The notes beneath the pieces are model-generated. The model saw nothing but the letters and a program-made list of their open reading frames with translations, was not told the origin of the DNA and did no database searches. The position numbers and the translations under genes are program-made. A stretch of DNA of 37,295 nt from CAZUZS01 sp964624795 (GTDB taxonomy: Bacteria; Calditrichota; Calditrichia; RBG-13-44-9), in assembly GCA_964624795.1 (NCBI GenBank), contig CAZUZS010000053.1:1-37295 (forward strand), read 5' to 3'. Below, piece after piece: positions 9,099 to 18,502 of the stretch. Within the stretch, counting starts at the first letter, position 1; each line of letters begins with the position of its first letter.

Positions 9099-9529
9099 AT
9101 TCGCTTTTCGTCCGCCTATCTGTTTCTCCTTCACTAATCTTCCCTGAAATCGTAACCTCAATGCGGAATCCGCAGTGGCCACCGGCTTTCAATTTTCCGG
9201 CACAAAACAGCGTATTTGGGGTGACCACCAAATACATCACCATCCCTGCCGATTCCAATCTGCGCCGGACCGCTTGCCATGCCGCCGGATCGCAGCGCGG
9301 AACGAGAAATCGCCAGCAGAAAATTGTGATGAGAAATCTTCGTAATTCCCGTAAACGAAATTCGGTATCCAACCGTCTAATGCTATTAGCCGGAAGGTTG
9401 CCGGCAACAATTACCAGGAAGACTATTTCACGATGGAAAATGACAAAAATTTTTATCCGTTTTTTGATCTTTTCATCGCATGGCGTGTATATTTTGATTA
9501 AATTTGCTTTTGATAATAAGGCTGATTCC
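9099..9529. other. Spacer between the two paralogues
   Basis: The 431 bases are open in the + frame of the second paralogue from 9161, but the translation before the conserved block is low-complexity and basic with no sign of coding. A candidate promoter (9464-9493) lies near the right end. Confidence 0.5.
9464..9493 (+). promoter_or_regulatory. Candidate sigma70-type promoter, copy 2
   Basis: TTGATC (9464-9469), an 18-base spacer and TATATT (9488-9493) precede the ATG at 9530. The distance from the -10 hexamer to the conserved ISREEA codons is 51 bases, identical to copy 1 at 8826-8855. Confidence 0.5.
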
Positions 9530-9748
9530 ATGAAACAAATAAGCCGTGAAGAAGCGGAAAAGTTTTTCCAAAATGTGGACCCCCGCGATAGCCGTGTGGA
9601 GCGAATGGGCAAAGAGCTACACGTATCCTTCGTTCTTGCCGATGCAACTTCGCTTGTTGTCATTTATGATACGGCGAAGCATGAGGAATCATTTTTCGTG
9701 GAGCCACCCTCTACCCTCCCCCCATCTTCGCCGGATAAACAGATTTAA
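9530..9748 (+). CDS. Small conserved protein, paralogue 2
   Basis: The product is 72 residues, soluble and of unknown function; it is the tandem duplicate of the gene at 8877-9098. The conserved core runs from ISREEAEKFF to HEESFF, followed by a divergent Pro/Ser-rich tail. The ATG at 9530 is preferred over the much longer in-frame option at 9161, because homology with the paralogue's protein begins here and the duplicated upstream block fits a promoter. An AAGG lies 8 bases upstream. The pair probably came from a single duplication that included the promoter. Confidence 0.65.
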   Translation: MKQISREEAEKFFQNVDPRDSRVERMGKELHVSFVLADATSLVVIYDTAKHEESFFVEPPSTLPPSSPDKQI

Positions 9749-10224
9749 ACGTCACCACCCGCAACCCTTCCGCTCCATAACACACAAGAGAACTGATTGC
9801 TTCGCAATTGCGTCTATTCCTGATCACAACCATCAGGAATGCAAGCGGTCTGAACAAGCAGACCCACTTGAGAGGAAACAGAACAAACGCATTTATATCA
9901 TGTCCTGATCTGAAAAATATGATGAGCTTATGAAAAAGCCTGCTAAATATAAAACCGGCAGATCCTGTTTGTAGGTAAACGAACTTGCCGATATCCATCT
10001 ATTAGTGTTGGAGGGGTTGATCCGAAGATCGATCAGTTGACCACAGAACAAGCGCCATATAATCTGTTCCATGAAATTGTCGTCACATCCTGAGACAATC
10101 ATTTGAAAGATACTTTTCCTGCGGAAATGTGTCTTTGTCATATTATATTTTACGCTTAATTTTGAATGCCGGTTGAGATGCCGGCAAACAGCATAAATGG
10201 TGCAACATAGCGATCTGGAATGAT
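9749..10224. other. Intergenic region
   Basis: The 476 bases hold a perfect 9-bp hairpin (9816-9840). Nothing else could be supported; short open frames here have poor coding character. Confidence 0.55.
9816..9840 (+). repeat. Perfect 9-bp stem-loop
   Basis: ATTCCTGAT (9816-9824) pairs with ATCAGGAAT (9832-9840) around a 7-base loop, 67 bases after the second paralogue's stop. There is no U-tract, so it is either a transcript-end hairpin or an operator. Confidence 0.45.
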
Positions 10225-10887
10225 ATGATACAGGCAGTAATTTTTGATATGGACGGGCTCTTGATCGATTCCGAGCCCCTCTGGCACGAAGCTGAACAAG
10301 CAGTTTTTGCCCGCGTGAACCTGCATTTAACCCGGGACAATTGCCTGGAAACGACCGGCATGAGGGCTGATGAAGTAGTTGAATACTGGTATCAAAGACG
10401 CCCCTGGAATAACGTAAGTAAGACCACTATCACAAAGGATATAATAGATCATGTCGTCTGGCTCATCGGGAAGAAAGGCGAATTGAAACCGGGTGCCCGG
10501 CAGGCCATCGATTTTATTGGGGGGCTTGGCGTCAAGACGGCGCTGGCATCGTCTTCCGATTATATCGTCATAAAGGCCGTTCTGGACAAATTTGGGCTGA
10601 CGCCGTTCTTCCAGGTTATTCATTCCGCCGAAGATGAAACGATGGGAAAACCGCATCCGGCAGTTTATCTCACAACATGCCGAAAATTGAGTATCAGGCC
10701 GGAAGTCAGCCTGGCGATCGAAGATTCCATAGCCGGAGTCATTGCCGCAAAAGCTGCCAGGATGCAATGCATTGCCGTTCCCGAAGCTCACTGGCAAACG
10801 GACATTCGCTTCGCCCTTGCCGATATAAAATTAAATTCATTATTAGAATTGAATTCGGATATCTGGCATCGCCTGAACAATTCCTAA
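10225..10887 (+). CDS. hxpB: HAD-family sugar-phosphate phosphatase (HxpB/YniC-like)
   Basis: This 220-residue protein is a HAD phosphatase close to E. coli HxpB (YniC), which dephosphorylates hexitol phosphates and 2-deoxyglucose 6-phosphate. The nucleophile motif FDMDGLLIDSEP has D8 and D10, and SEPLWHEAE, EYWYQRRPWN, ASSSD, GKPHPAVYL and the acidic motif IEDSIAG follow in order. The PWN segment in the cap and KAARM near the end are shared with YniC. Length is typical for the subgroup. The ATG has a weak Shine-Dalgarno. It is likely a stand-alone cytoplasmic gene for sugar-phosphate detoxification. Confidence 0.9.
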   Translation: MIQAVIFDMDGLLIDSEPLWHEAEQAVFARVNLHLTRDNCLETTGMRADEVVEYWYQRRPWNNVSKTTITKDIIDHVVWLIGKKGELKPGARQAIDFIGGLGVKTALASSSDYIVIKAVLDKFGLTPFFQVIHSAEDETMGKPHPAVYLTTCRKLSIRPEVSLAIEDSIAGVIAAKAARMQCIAVPEAHWQTDIRFALADIKLNSLLELNSDIWHRLNNS

Positions 10888-10968
10888 TTCCGGGCAAATT
10901 CAATGCTCTTTAGATGCCAGCATAGCCTCCGGAATACTACCTCCGATACATGCCCCCTGCGCCTTGAA

Positions 10969-11883
10969 TTACCACCCTTTTTTGACTACTACAATGGTCA
11001 CATCATCTTCCGGTTCGGGTACGCAGACAGAAAAATTCTCTTTAAGATGTTCAAAAATTTCCCTGGCGGAGCCGTATTTTACTTCCCGCAGGCAGGCTTC
11101 GAGCTGTTCAGACACAAAATCGTACTCCCCCTGCATCTGTTCCTGAAATCCATCTGTAAACAGCAACATAATGTCGCCGGCGCCCATGATGTTGATTGTA
11201 TTGACCGAGTATTTTGGTTTATAACCGTAGGAACTTTTCTGCTTCCGCGCATCTACCTGGGCTGCAGAGGGCAACGTCCCGATGGGCGGATAAATCACCA
11301 TTCTGTCCTGATTAATATTCACCAACCGGTCAAATTCTATTGAAAACACCACCGGGAGCGGGTGTGCCGCCGAAATAAACCGAAATTCACCGGAGCGGTG
11401 AATTTCGCCGTAAATCATGGTAATAAATTTATCGATACTGGCCGATTGATAAAACCGGGTATTCAACGTCTCAAACAAGTCCGTGCTAATCTCGCCGTTC
11501 AGCGAAAGCTCATAGCTCGCACCAACCAGGAATGCCTGGTGAAGCATGGCAGTGAGCAGTGCGTCGGTAATGCTATGGCCGCTCGCGTCCGCCAGAAGAA
11601 TGCCGGCTTTATCGCGGTTTTCCTGCAGCGTTTTTGCCACATCGCTTTTATTTTCAAGCAGGGCTTCCTGAATGCGTGCATCCAAATCAAAGCGCTTGTG
11701 GAAATCTATATAAATGAGATGATCACCGCCAACCTCTCCTTTCAGCGGTAATGTCTCACCATAAATATCAATTCCCGGAAGGGAAGGAATTTCCCCCGGA
11801 TGGGGAAGAATGTTGCGTGCAATTTTTTGAAAATTAACCAGTTCACTATTCATTTCCCCTTCAACCATCGGTAATCTTTCCAT
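10969..11883 (-). CDS. SpoIIE-type PP2C serine phosphatase
   Basis: The 304-residue product has a PP2C/SpoIIE domain with the metal-binding Asp motifs in order: GEVGGDHLIYID, ILLADASGHS, LLFTDGFQEQ and the C-terminal EDDVTIVV. Family members are RsbU-like phosphatases that act on anti-sigma-factor antagonists or related switch proteins. No receiver, PAS or membrane domain precedes the catalytic part; only about 40 residues lie in front. The start at 11883 (ATG with AGGG 8 bases upstream) is preferred to a TTG at 11970. No STAS or RsbW-like partner is nearby, so the target is unknown. Confidence 0.88.
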   Translation of the reverse strand: MERLPMVEGEMNSELVNFQKIARNILPHPGEIPSLPGIDIYGETLPLKGEVGGDHLIYIDFHKRFDLDARIQEALLENKSDVAKTLQENRDKAGILLADASGHSITDALLTAMLHQAFLVGASYELSLNGEISTDLFETLNTRFYQSASIDKFITMIYGEIHRSGEFRFISAAHPLPVVFSIEFDRLVNINQDRMVIYPPIGTLPSAAQVDARKQKSSYGYKPKYSVNTINIMGAGDIMLLFTDGFQEQMQGEYDFVSEQLEACLREVKYGSAREIFEHLKENFSVCVPEPEDDVTIVVVKKGW

Positions 11884-12240
11884 TTCATCATCCCTATTCT
11901 GTTTGTGGCTTGCTCTTTTCGGCAAAACAATCTGGTAGTTTAGTTGCCGTATGTTACGTTTGAATTGCAAAGAAGTTTAAAAATTTTAAGAGAATTTTTA
12001 ATATATGGATTTGATCAGGATTTGATTTTCAGTAAATTTTATTATTTGGAAGAATAAGTGCACCCTGTTTTATCCGGATATTTTGCCCAGGTTCCCGATT
12101 CTGCCTTGGAACGAAGTTGGCTTTTATCTGGGCATTGTAATCAACAGTGGAGTTTGAGAAAAAGACCCGCCGGAAAATATTTTAGAGCAACAGATTGAGA
12201 TTCACTTCGTAAATCCGGCAATGAAAATGTGAGGTTTGTT
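11884..12240. other. Divergent intergenic region
   Basis: The 357 bases between the PP2C phosphatase (-) and the small membrane protein (+) should carry promoters for both. The part near 11975-12060 is A/T-rich. No gene or repeat seen. Confidence 0.55.
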
Positions 12241-12435
12241 ATGATTAAACTACTCTTGTGGCTGATTCTGCTGGTTATTTCCTGGCCGCTGGCGCTGCTG
12301 GCCCTGATTCTCTACCCGTTAATCTGGCTGTTGATGCTGCCATTCAGGCTCATCGGCATTACTGTGGACGGCGTGTTCCAGTTAATCAAGGCCATCATTT
12401 TGCTGCCATCAAGGATTCTTAAGGGAAGGCATTGA
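12241..12435 (+). CDS. Small hydrophobic membrane protein
   Basis: This 64-residue protein is almost entirely hydrophobic: residues about 3-37 (Leu/Ile/Trp-rich with prolines) form one or two membrane helices, an amphipathic helix follows, and a basic tail (SRILKGRH) ends it. It resembles many unannotated inner-membrane small proteins. The ATG at 12241 has GTGAGG 6 bases upstream; an earlier GTG (12229) overlaps that Shine-Dalgarno and is less likely. Function unknown. Confidence 0.65.
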   Translation: MIKLLLWLILLVISWPLALLALILYPLIWLLMLPFRLIGITVDGVFQLIKAIILLPSRILKGRH

Positions 12436-12599
12436 GTATTATTTTTGGAGCAAAGATGAACGGCTGAAATTCTCCCTACTGGTAAATGCAGACGGAGACA
12501 TAATTATGCATTGCATCGCTGCCTCAAATTGAAGCCCAATTTTTCTATTGAAAAATCGAAAAAAATTCCGCATTTTGTCTTAAAAACAAAACTATCAAA

Positions 12600-13586
12600 A
12601 TGCCAACCAACCTCCCGCCCGAATATTTCAGAGCTGAAGAACGTTACCGGGCGGCGAAATCGCCGGAAGAGAAGATTTCGCTTCTGGAAGAACTGATTGC
12701 CACCGTTCCCAAGCACAAAGGGACGGATAAATTGCGCGCGGATTTGCGGCGCAAATTAGGACAGTTGCGTGATGTCGCACGGGCAAGAAAGAAAACAGGC
12801 GGTCATGCATCGCTTTTTCATATCGAAAAGGAGGGAGCAGCGCGGGCCGTGCTTGTGGGACCGGCCAATACAGGTAAATCTGCGCTGCTCAATGTACTTA
12901 CCCATGCATCGCCCAAAATCGCCGATTCTCCCTACACCACGTGGTGCCCCATGCCCGGAATGATGGAGCACAAAAATGTGCAAATACAACTCATAGATAC
13001 GCCGCCGATGAGCAAGGCCCACCTTGAGGCGGAACTACCCGGGCTGATCCATACCGCGGATTTGATCATAGTGGTTGTGGATCTCAGGAGCGATCCTCTG
13101 CAGCAATTGGAGGAAACCATTGATTTATTGATGGATAATGGAATAATTCCTGCCTGCCGGCGGGAAACCCGGGTAGATCGATTTAATAGTATCACACTTC
13201 CCATCCTGGCGGTTGTCAACAAAACTGACCAATCGGAGCTGGAAGAAGATTTTCATATTTTTTTGGAGCTCATGGAAGAGAACTGTCCCGCGATCGGGGT
13301 ATCCGCCAGCAGCGGGCACAACCTGGAATCTCTCAAACAGACCATCTTCGAAGAACTGCAAATTATTCGCGTTTTCGCTAAACCGCCGGGTGCAGAACCT
13401 GATTTCACAGCACCGTTTGCTCTTAAAAAAGGCGCCACCATTGAGGAGTTTGCTGCAAAGGTGCACAAAGATTTTGTGGTAAATTTAAAAACGGCGCGGG
13501 TTTGGGGTCAAAACGTCTTTGATGGGCAGCCGGTTAGCCGGGATCATATTTTGGAGGATGGGGATGTGGTGGAGATGCATACTTAA
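12600..13586 (+). CDS. Obg/DRG-like GTPase with C-terminal TGS domain
   Basis: The 328-residue protein has a helical N-terminal region (1-70), a TRAFAC GTPase core with G1 GPANTGKS (87-94), G4 NKTD (207-210) and G5 SAS (235-237), and a C-terminal TGS domain (about 268-328, ending GDVVEMH). This is the DRG layout, found mainly in archaea and eukaryotes, where DRG proteins bind ribosomes. The G3 motif reads DTPP (133-136) instead of DxxG, which may alter switch-II behaviour. No clear Shine-Dalgarno precedes the ATG. A translation-related role is inferred from family only. Confidence 0.88.
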   Translation: MPTNLPPEYFRAEERYRAAKSPEEKISLLEELIATVPKHKGTDKLRADLRRKLGQLRDVARARKKTGGHASLFHIEKEGAARAVLVGPANTGKSALLNVLTHASPKIADSPYTTWCPMPGMMEHKNVQIQLIDTPPMSKAHLEAELPGLIHTADLIIVVVDLRSDPLQQLEETIDLLMDNGIIPACRRETRVDRFNSITLPILAVVNKTDQSELEEDFHIFLELMEENCPAIGVSASSGHNLESLKQTIFEELQIIRVFAKPPGAEPDFTAPFALKKGATIEEFAAKVHKDFVVNLKTARVWGQNVFDGQPVSRDHILEDGDVVEMHT

Positions 13587-13639
13587 GCTGCTGATGGTTT
13601 CTTTCTTCATCCGTCATATCCTGCGAACAAAAAAATAGG

Positions 13640-13685
13640 AGGGAAATCCGGTAGGTAGAGTTTTCAGAAAAAAGCGGATTTCCCT
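13640..13685 (-). terminator. Terminator of the S46 peptidase gene
   Basis: AGGGAAATCCG (13640-13650) and CGGATTTCCCT (13675-13685) form a perfect 11-bp stem with a 24-base loop. On the minus strand it is followed by CCTATTTTTTT, fitting a terminator for the peptidase gene. It may also slow + strand transcripts from the GTPase gene. Confidence 0.7.
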
Positions 13686-13726
13686 TCTACAAGGTCATTT
13701 TATTTAAACACCTCCCACGGTCATGA

Positions 13727-15907
13727 CTATTTCCGATTCATATTTTGAGAATACTGCACCAAATCCAATTCCTTCAATAAATTCTGCGCATTCGAAAATT
13801 TGTCCAGAATGAAAAGAATGTAACGACTGTCAACGTTGATGCTGCGCGTATTCTCCGGGATAAAGACGTAATCCGCACTTATCGATTCATAATTTCCATC
13901 GAAGGCAACCCCGATAAGCTGTCCTTTTCCATTTAGCACCGGGCTGCCGGAATTTCCCCCGGTAATATCGGTTGTGCTCAGGAAATCCACAGGCACATCC
14001 TTTAACATCAGGTCTTCGAACGATCCGAAATCTTTTTGTTTTTCCAGGTTCATCAGCTTCTGCGGTGCATTGAATGGCACCTCGCCGGTGTTTAACTGCA
14101 CCACGCCTTTCAACGTGGTGAAAGGAAAATAAAAAACCGCATCCTTGGGACTATAACCTTCAACGTCTCCATAGGTTAAACGAAGTGTACGATTTGCATC
14201 CGGATAGATATTATTGCCCTGCCAGGCTTCCAATCCTTCGATGTATTTTGCCCTGAGCACTTCGATTGCCCCATTAAACGATTCCTCACGATTATTGTAG
14301 GGAATCATCACTGCGGCCATTTGTTGCGCAAATTGCACCATTGGGTCATCAATCCCCTTCATCTCCTTCAGCGACTTATCGAAAAGTGGCGTTACATCGG
14401 AGAACGTTTTGTACTGTGTATTGTCGAAAATATTGTTCACATAAGAATCGATTGCCTGCCGCATGGCATCTCCGGTTTTGCCCGCCACAATATCATCCAC
14501 AAACTGCACATGCTGTCCATCGGGAAGTTCCGCTAATTTTATCAGGAACGCTTTCAGCATTTCCCGATCAACATCCGGCACGTAATCTTTTTCGCTGTAT
14601 TTCATGGACTGCAGTCTTCTCTGGATATCCCTCTTCGTGAATCCCGGTTCCCTGTTGTCTGCCGGCTTTTCCTTCTCCATCGCGTAGCGGTAAGCCGTGT
14701 AAACGGTATTGGGAAGGCGCACAAAACGGAAAAATCCCAGCCAGGCGTCCCGAATCCCGGTGCCGTTCAAATCCGCGTAGCGGGCACCAATCTCATCCAG
14801 AACGGTGCCGTACTTGTTCTTTAAATCCGGATTGCTATCGATATAATCAGTGAACCTCTTTTCGAACTCCCGCTTTCTGTCAACCAAATGATACTGCTTG
14901 AAATCGCTGACCATCCCCTGGTTATTCTTGAGACCATTGTTCAACCCTTTCGCAAAACTCGAAACCTTGATGGCCACTTCCGGCGAATTGGCGGCCTCGC
15001 GGTCCAGTACATCCAGGGCAGTCTGGTACATATCTATTCTTGTGGGATATCCGATATCCTGATTGTACTGCAGCGAATATGAAGTGCGGTAACGATAGGT
15101 GCTTCCCGGGTAACCCATAATGAATGTAAAATCACCCTTCTTTTTTTCTCCCGCATCGATAGAGAGATATTTTGGGGGAGTCAGCGGGACATTTTCCTTG
15201 TCATATTTTGCAGGCTTTCCGTCCTTTTTTGCATAAACCCGGAAAAACGAGAAGTCCCCGGTATGACGCGGCCACATCCAATTGTCAATGTCGCCGCCGT
15301 AATTGCCGATGCTCTGCGGCGGGGCATAAACCAGCCGCACGTCTTTGTATTTTGTGTAGGTAACCAGGTCGTATTCCAGCCCATTGTACATGCTGACGAC
15401 TCGCGCCTCGATAAATTCATTCGTCTCGGATTTTTTCTCCAATTGCGCTTCACGCTGCGCGATCGCTTTGCTGCGCTCAAGCGGACTCATTTTCTCGCTC
15501 ACCGCTGCCAAAACCTCGGCGGTCACATCCTTCACCGCTTTCGGAATCATAACATTGTAGCTCGGTATAGGAATTTCCTGGTCCTTTGAGGCGGCATAAA
15601 AGCCGGTATCGATATAGTTATGATCCACATCGCTGGCAAACTGGATCGCGCCGAAAGCCACGTGATGGTTGGTCAGTACCAGGCCGGTGGACGAAACGAA
15701 CTCACCCGTCCCACCGTCTATCAGCACGACCGCCTGCTGTAAATCCTGAACCTGCTGCGGCGACAACTGCATTCCGCGCTGCTGGAGTTCCTGCCAATTC
15801 AACATGTTCAGCTTGTTCAACGGCCACATCCCCTCGTCCGCCAGGGCAGAGATTGCGAAAGAAAGAGACAGCACAATCAGAACAGTGGAAAAATATCTTC
15901 GAAACAT
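13727..15907 (-). CDS. S46-family dipeptidyl-peptidase (DPP7-like)
   Basis: S46 peptidases are periplasmic serine exopeptidases that release dipeptides from oligopeptides during growth on proteins. This 726-residue protein has a Sec signal (about 1-23), then EGMWPL, the catalytic His in TNHHVAFGA (H81/H82) and the nucleophile Ser in GGNSGSP (S653). The residue 18 positions after the Ser is Gly (G671, in FDGN). That position is Gly in DPP7 enzymes (hydrophobic P1) and Arg in DPP11 (acidic P1), so DPP7-type specificity is predicted. The ATG at 15907 has GGAGG 7 bases upstream; a TTG two codons earlier is too close to it. Monocistronic, with its own terminator. Confidence 0.95.
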   Translation of the reverse strand: MFRRYFSTVLIVLSLSFAISALADEGMWPLNKLNMLNWQELQQRGMQLSPQQVQDLQQAVVLIDGGTGEFVSSTGLVLTNHHVAFGAIQFASDVDHNYIDTGFYAASKDQEIPIPSYNVMIPKAVKDVTAEVLAAVSEKMSPLERSKAIAQREAQLEKKSETNEFIEARVVSMYNGLEYDLVTYTKYKDVRLVYAPPQSIGNYGGDIDNWMWPRHTGDFSFFRVYAKKDGKPAKYDKENVPLTPPKYLSIDAGEKKKGDFTFIMGYPGSTYRYRTSYSLQYNQDIGYPTRIDMYQTALDVLDREAANSPEVAIKVSSFAKGLNNGLKNNQGMVSDFKQYHLVDRKREFEKRFTDYIDSNPDLKNKYGTVLDEIGARYADLNGTGIRDAWLGFFRFVRLPNTVYTAYRYAMEKEKPADNREPGFTKRDIQRRLQSMKYSEKDYVPDVDREMLKAFLIKLAELPDGQHVQFVDDIVAGKTGDAMRQAIDSYVNNIFDNTQYKTFSDVTPLFDKSLKEMKGIDDPMVQFAQQMAAVMIPYNNREESFNGAIEVLRAKYIEGLEAWQGNNIYPDANRTLRLTYGDVEGYSPKDAVFYFPFTTLKGVVQLNTGEVPFNAPQKLMNLEKQKDFGSFEDLMLKDVPVDFLSTTDITGGNSGSPVLNGKGQLIGVAFDGNYESISADYVFIPENTRSINVDSRYILFILDKFSNAQNLLKELDLVQYSQNMNRK

Positions 15908-16302
15908 CTGCAAACCTCCATTTTATAAAATTTTAAAAAATTCCACCGAATATCCGGTTGAAACATGAAGAGAAAATGAAATTTCCGGGCAAAATTTAAT
16001 CTGGCTGGACATGTTGGTAATTCTTCGGATCGGAAAATTGGATCGAAAACGTAATGATAGAACTCGTTACATGAAAGGGCGGCGGGAATGGCACCAGGAG
16101 AAACTCAAATTCCCCCAAAAGTGATCACGACATCGAGTTTTAAAGATAGAGATTCTTTGAAATCGAATTCTTCTACCCCTCAACTTAGTTTTTGGATTGC
16201 TATGGAATTCATTTTTCATATATATTGAGATTAAAAGTACAAGAAATCAGGGGCGCTTGAGCGAATACGACAAAATTAATACCGGGAAAAGAGGAGCAGA
16301 AA
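15908..16302. other. Divergent intergenic region
   Basis: The 395 bases lie between the S46 peptidase (-) and the aminotransferase (+). A TTGCTA, 18-base spacer, TATATT arrangement around 16196-16225 is a weak promoter candidate for the aminotransferase. Nothing else could be supported. Confidence 0.5.
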
Positions 16303-17646
16303 ATGAAACAAACACCGATTAACGGCAGCAAGGTAAGAGAGGAAATTGAGCGAATGAAATTAAAATCGGTCGGACTGGCTTCCATCAGGGAATTGAACCG
16401 GTTGGTGAATAATATCGAGGAAGCTACCGGCCAGAAGTTTATCCGGATGGAAATGGGTGTGCCGGGGCTCGATCCGCCACAAATTGCAATCGACGCCGAG
16501 ATCGTCGCCTTGAGGAAGGGCGTTGGCTCCAAATATCCGCCTTTCGACGGGATCCCGGAGCTTAAAAGCGAAATATCGCGGTTCGTTCTGAATTTTATGA
16601 ATATCCGGATCGATAAGGAAAGCTGTTTTCCCACCGTCGGTTCCATGCAGGGATGCTATATGGGAATGATGGTTTCTGCCCGCCGCCGGAGAGGGAAGGA
16701 CAAAATTCTGTTCATCGATCCCGGATTTCCGGTTAATAAAAGACAGGTAAAAGTAATCGGCCTGGAAAGCCGCAGCTTCGACATCTACAATTACCGGGGA
16801 GACAAATTGCGGGATAAGCTGGAGTCATATCTCCGGGCCGGCGATATCGCAGCCGTCATGTACTCCAATCCCAATAATCCTTCCTGGATATGTTTTACCG
16901 AGGAAGAGCTGCAAATTATCGGCGAACTGGCGACAAAATACGACGTTATTGTGCTGGAGGACCTGGCCTATTTCGGGATGGACTTCCGCCAGGATTATTC
17001 GCGGCCAGGCGAGAAACCGTTCATCCCCACCGTAGCAAACTACACCGCGAATTATATCCTGCTGATTTCCAGCTCCAAATCGTTCAGTCTGGCGGGGCAG
17101 CGAATCGGGATGACGGCAATTTCGGATACGCTCTTCAATTCGGAAGGAAACAACCTGGAGAACTATTTCGGCAGCAACAATTTTGGCCGGGCATATATTT
17201 TTGGCGCAATGTACGCGCTGAGCTCCGGCGTTTCTCACAGTAATCAATTTGGACTTCTGGGACTTCTGAAAGCCGTGAATGACGGGAAATACAACTTTGT
17301 GGATGCGGTGCGGGAGTATGGCGATCGGGCGGCCGCCATGAAAAAAATGTTTACCGACAACGGTTTTCAGATTGTTTACGATAAAGATGTGGACCAGCCA
17401 CTGGCCGATGGATTCTATTTTACGATTTCCTATCCCGGGTTTTCGGGTGTGGAGCTTGTCGAGGAACTGCTTTATTATGGAATCAGCGCCATTTCGCTCA
17501 CCACAACCGGCAGCGAGCGACACGAGGGAATACGGGCGTGCGTCTCTTTTACGGGCAAAGAGCAATTTCCAACGCTCGAAAACCGGTTGAAACAGTTTCG
17601 GAATGACCATGAAAGCAGCTTCCGGGCGATGACCGAAATGCGGTGA
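16303..17646 (+). CDS. PLP-dependent class I/II aminotransferase
   Basis: This 447-residue fold-type I enzyme keeps the key residues: GVPGLDPP near the N-terminus, SNPNNPSW for substrate carboxylate contacts, LEDLAYFGMD for the cofactor pyridine, and SSSKSFSLAGQRIGM with the Schiff-base Lys (K259) and phosphate-binding Arg. It is therefore catalytically competent, unlike the two MocR-type proteins later in the window. Amino-acid specificity cannot be read from the sequence. The ATG has AGAGGAG upstream. A methyltransferase gene follows 119 bases later on the same strand. Confidence 0.9.
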   Translation: MKQTPINGSKVREEIERMKLKSVGLASIRELNRLVNNIEEATGQKFIRMEMGVPGLDPPQIAIDAEIVALRKGVGSKYPPFDGIPELKSEISRFVLNFMNIRIDKESCFPTVGSMQGCYMGMMVSARRRRGKDKILFIDPGFPVNKRQVKVIGLESRSFDIYNYRGDKLRDKLESYLRAGDIAAVMYSNPNNPSWICFTEEELQIIGELATKYDVIVLEDLAYFGMDFRQDYSRPGEKPFIPTVANYTANYILLISSSKSFSLAGQRIGMTAISDTLFNSEGNNLENYFGSNNFGRAYIFGAMYALSSGVSHSNQFGLLGLLKAVNDGKYNFVDAVREYGDRAAAMKKMFTDNGFQIVYDKDVDQPLADGFYFTISYPGFSGVELVEELLYYGISAISLTTTGSERHEGIRACVSFTGKEQFPTLENRLKQFRNDHESSFRAMTEMR

Positions 17647-17765
17647 TCACAATCTCAGTTCCGGTACACTTTCCAAATCTGCCTGGGCAACTGGGTTCGA
17701 TTTCCTGTTTCGATATGATTAACTTCTTCAGTGGAAAAATAATTGGGATATTTTAAAAAGAAATC

Positions 17766-18296
17766 ATGAACCACAGAGAGCGCGTGAATTTAATCAGGAA
17801 CGGGGTAAACGGCGCAGGTGGAATATGGGCTGATTTGGGTTCCGGGAGCGGCGCCTTCACAATGGCATTGGCAGAATTGCTTCAGCCTGGCGGAGAAATC
17901 TATTCAGTGGATCGTGATTCGGCAGCCTTGAAATTGCAGGAGCAAGAAATGTACAGCCGGTTCCCGGAGATGAACATCCACTTCATTTTTGCAGATTTCG
18001 CGCAAACCCTGCACCTCCCGGCGCTGGATGGAATATTAATTGCGAATGCCCTTCATTACCAGAAAGAAAAAGCACTAACGGTGCGTCACCTTTGCAGCCA
18101 CCTGAAAAAAGGCGGGCGGTTTCTTCTTGTGGAATACAATATTTCAAAAGGAAATCCCTGGGTTCCGTATCCAATCCCCTACCCCGCATGGGAGGTGTTG
18201 GCCGTAAAATGCGGGCTTGCTTCCACCCAACTGCTGGCGACCGCCCCCAGTCGCTATCACCATGAAATTTATGCGGCAATAAGTTGGTGGAAGTGA
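17766..18296 (+). CDS. Class I SAM-dependent methyltransferase
   Basis: The 176-residue protein has the Rossmann methyltransferase motif I ADLGSGSGAF (about 22-31), an acidic end to strand 2 (VDRD), a FADFAQT motif and an ILIANALHYQ motif-IV-like strand. It is compact, without an added substrate domain. The KKGGRFLLVEYN segment is typical of the UbiE/methyltransf_11 group. The Shine-Dalgarno is weak. Substrate unknown; adjacency to the aminotransferase is the only context. Confidence 0.85.
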   Translation: MNHRERVNLIRNGVNGAGGIWADLGSGSGAFTMALAELLQPGGEIYSVDRDSAALKLQEQEMYSRFPEMNIHFIFADFAQTLHLPALDGILIANALHYQKEKALTVRHLCSHLKKGGRFLLVEYNISKGNPWVPYPIPYPAWEVLAVKCGLASTQLLATAPSRYHHEIYAAISWWK

Positions 18297-18502
18297 AATT
18301 GGAAGGAAGAAGTCAGGAGAAAGAAGTTGGAAAAATGTAATCTCTTCGGGGAATCAAAATCAGCAGGTGGATTCGGACGTTTATTCCACCGCCAATTTAA
18401 TTTTGCTTTAATTAGGGGATTCAGGCTGTTTCGAATGCAAATCAAAGAATGCTGGATTGTATAATTTTAGCCGGGTTAATTCAATAGAAAAAGGGAGGAA
18501 AA

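Noticed and set aside
9161..9529. In-frame N-terminal extension of paralogue 2
   Set aside because: Homology to paralogue 1's protein starts only near 9530, and the upstream translation is basic low-complexity sequence.
9058..9663. 201-codon open frame on the minus strand
   Set aside because: It runs antisense through the conserved paralogue 2 and its promoter-like block, and its translation has no recognisable features.
17690..17720. GGGTTCGATTTCC, resembling a tRNA T-loop
   Set aside because: No acceptor stem or anticodon arm could be folded around it.
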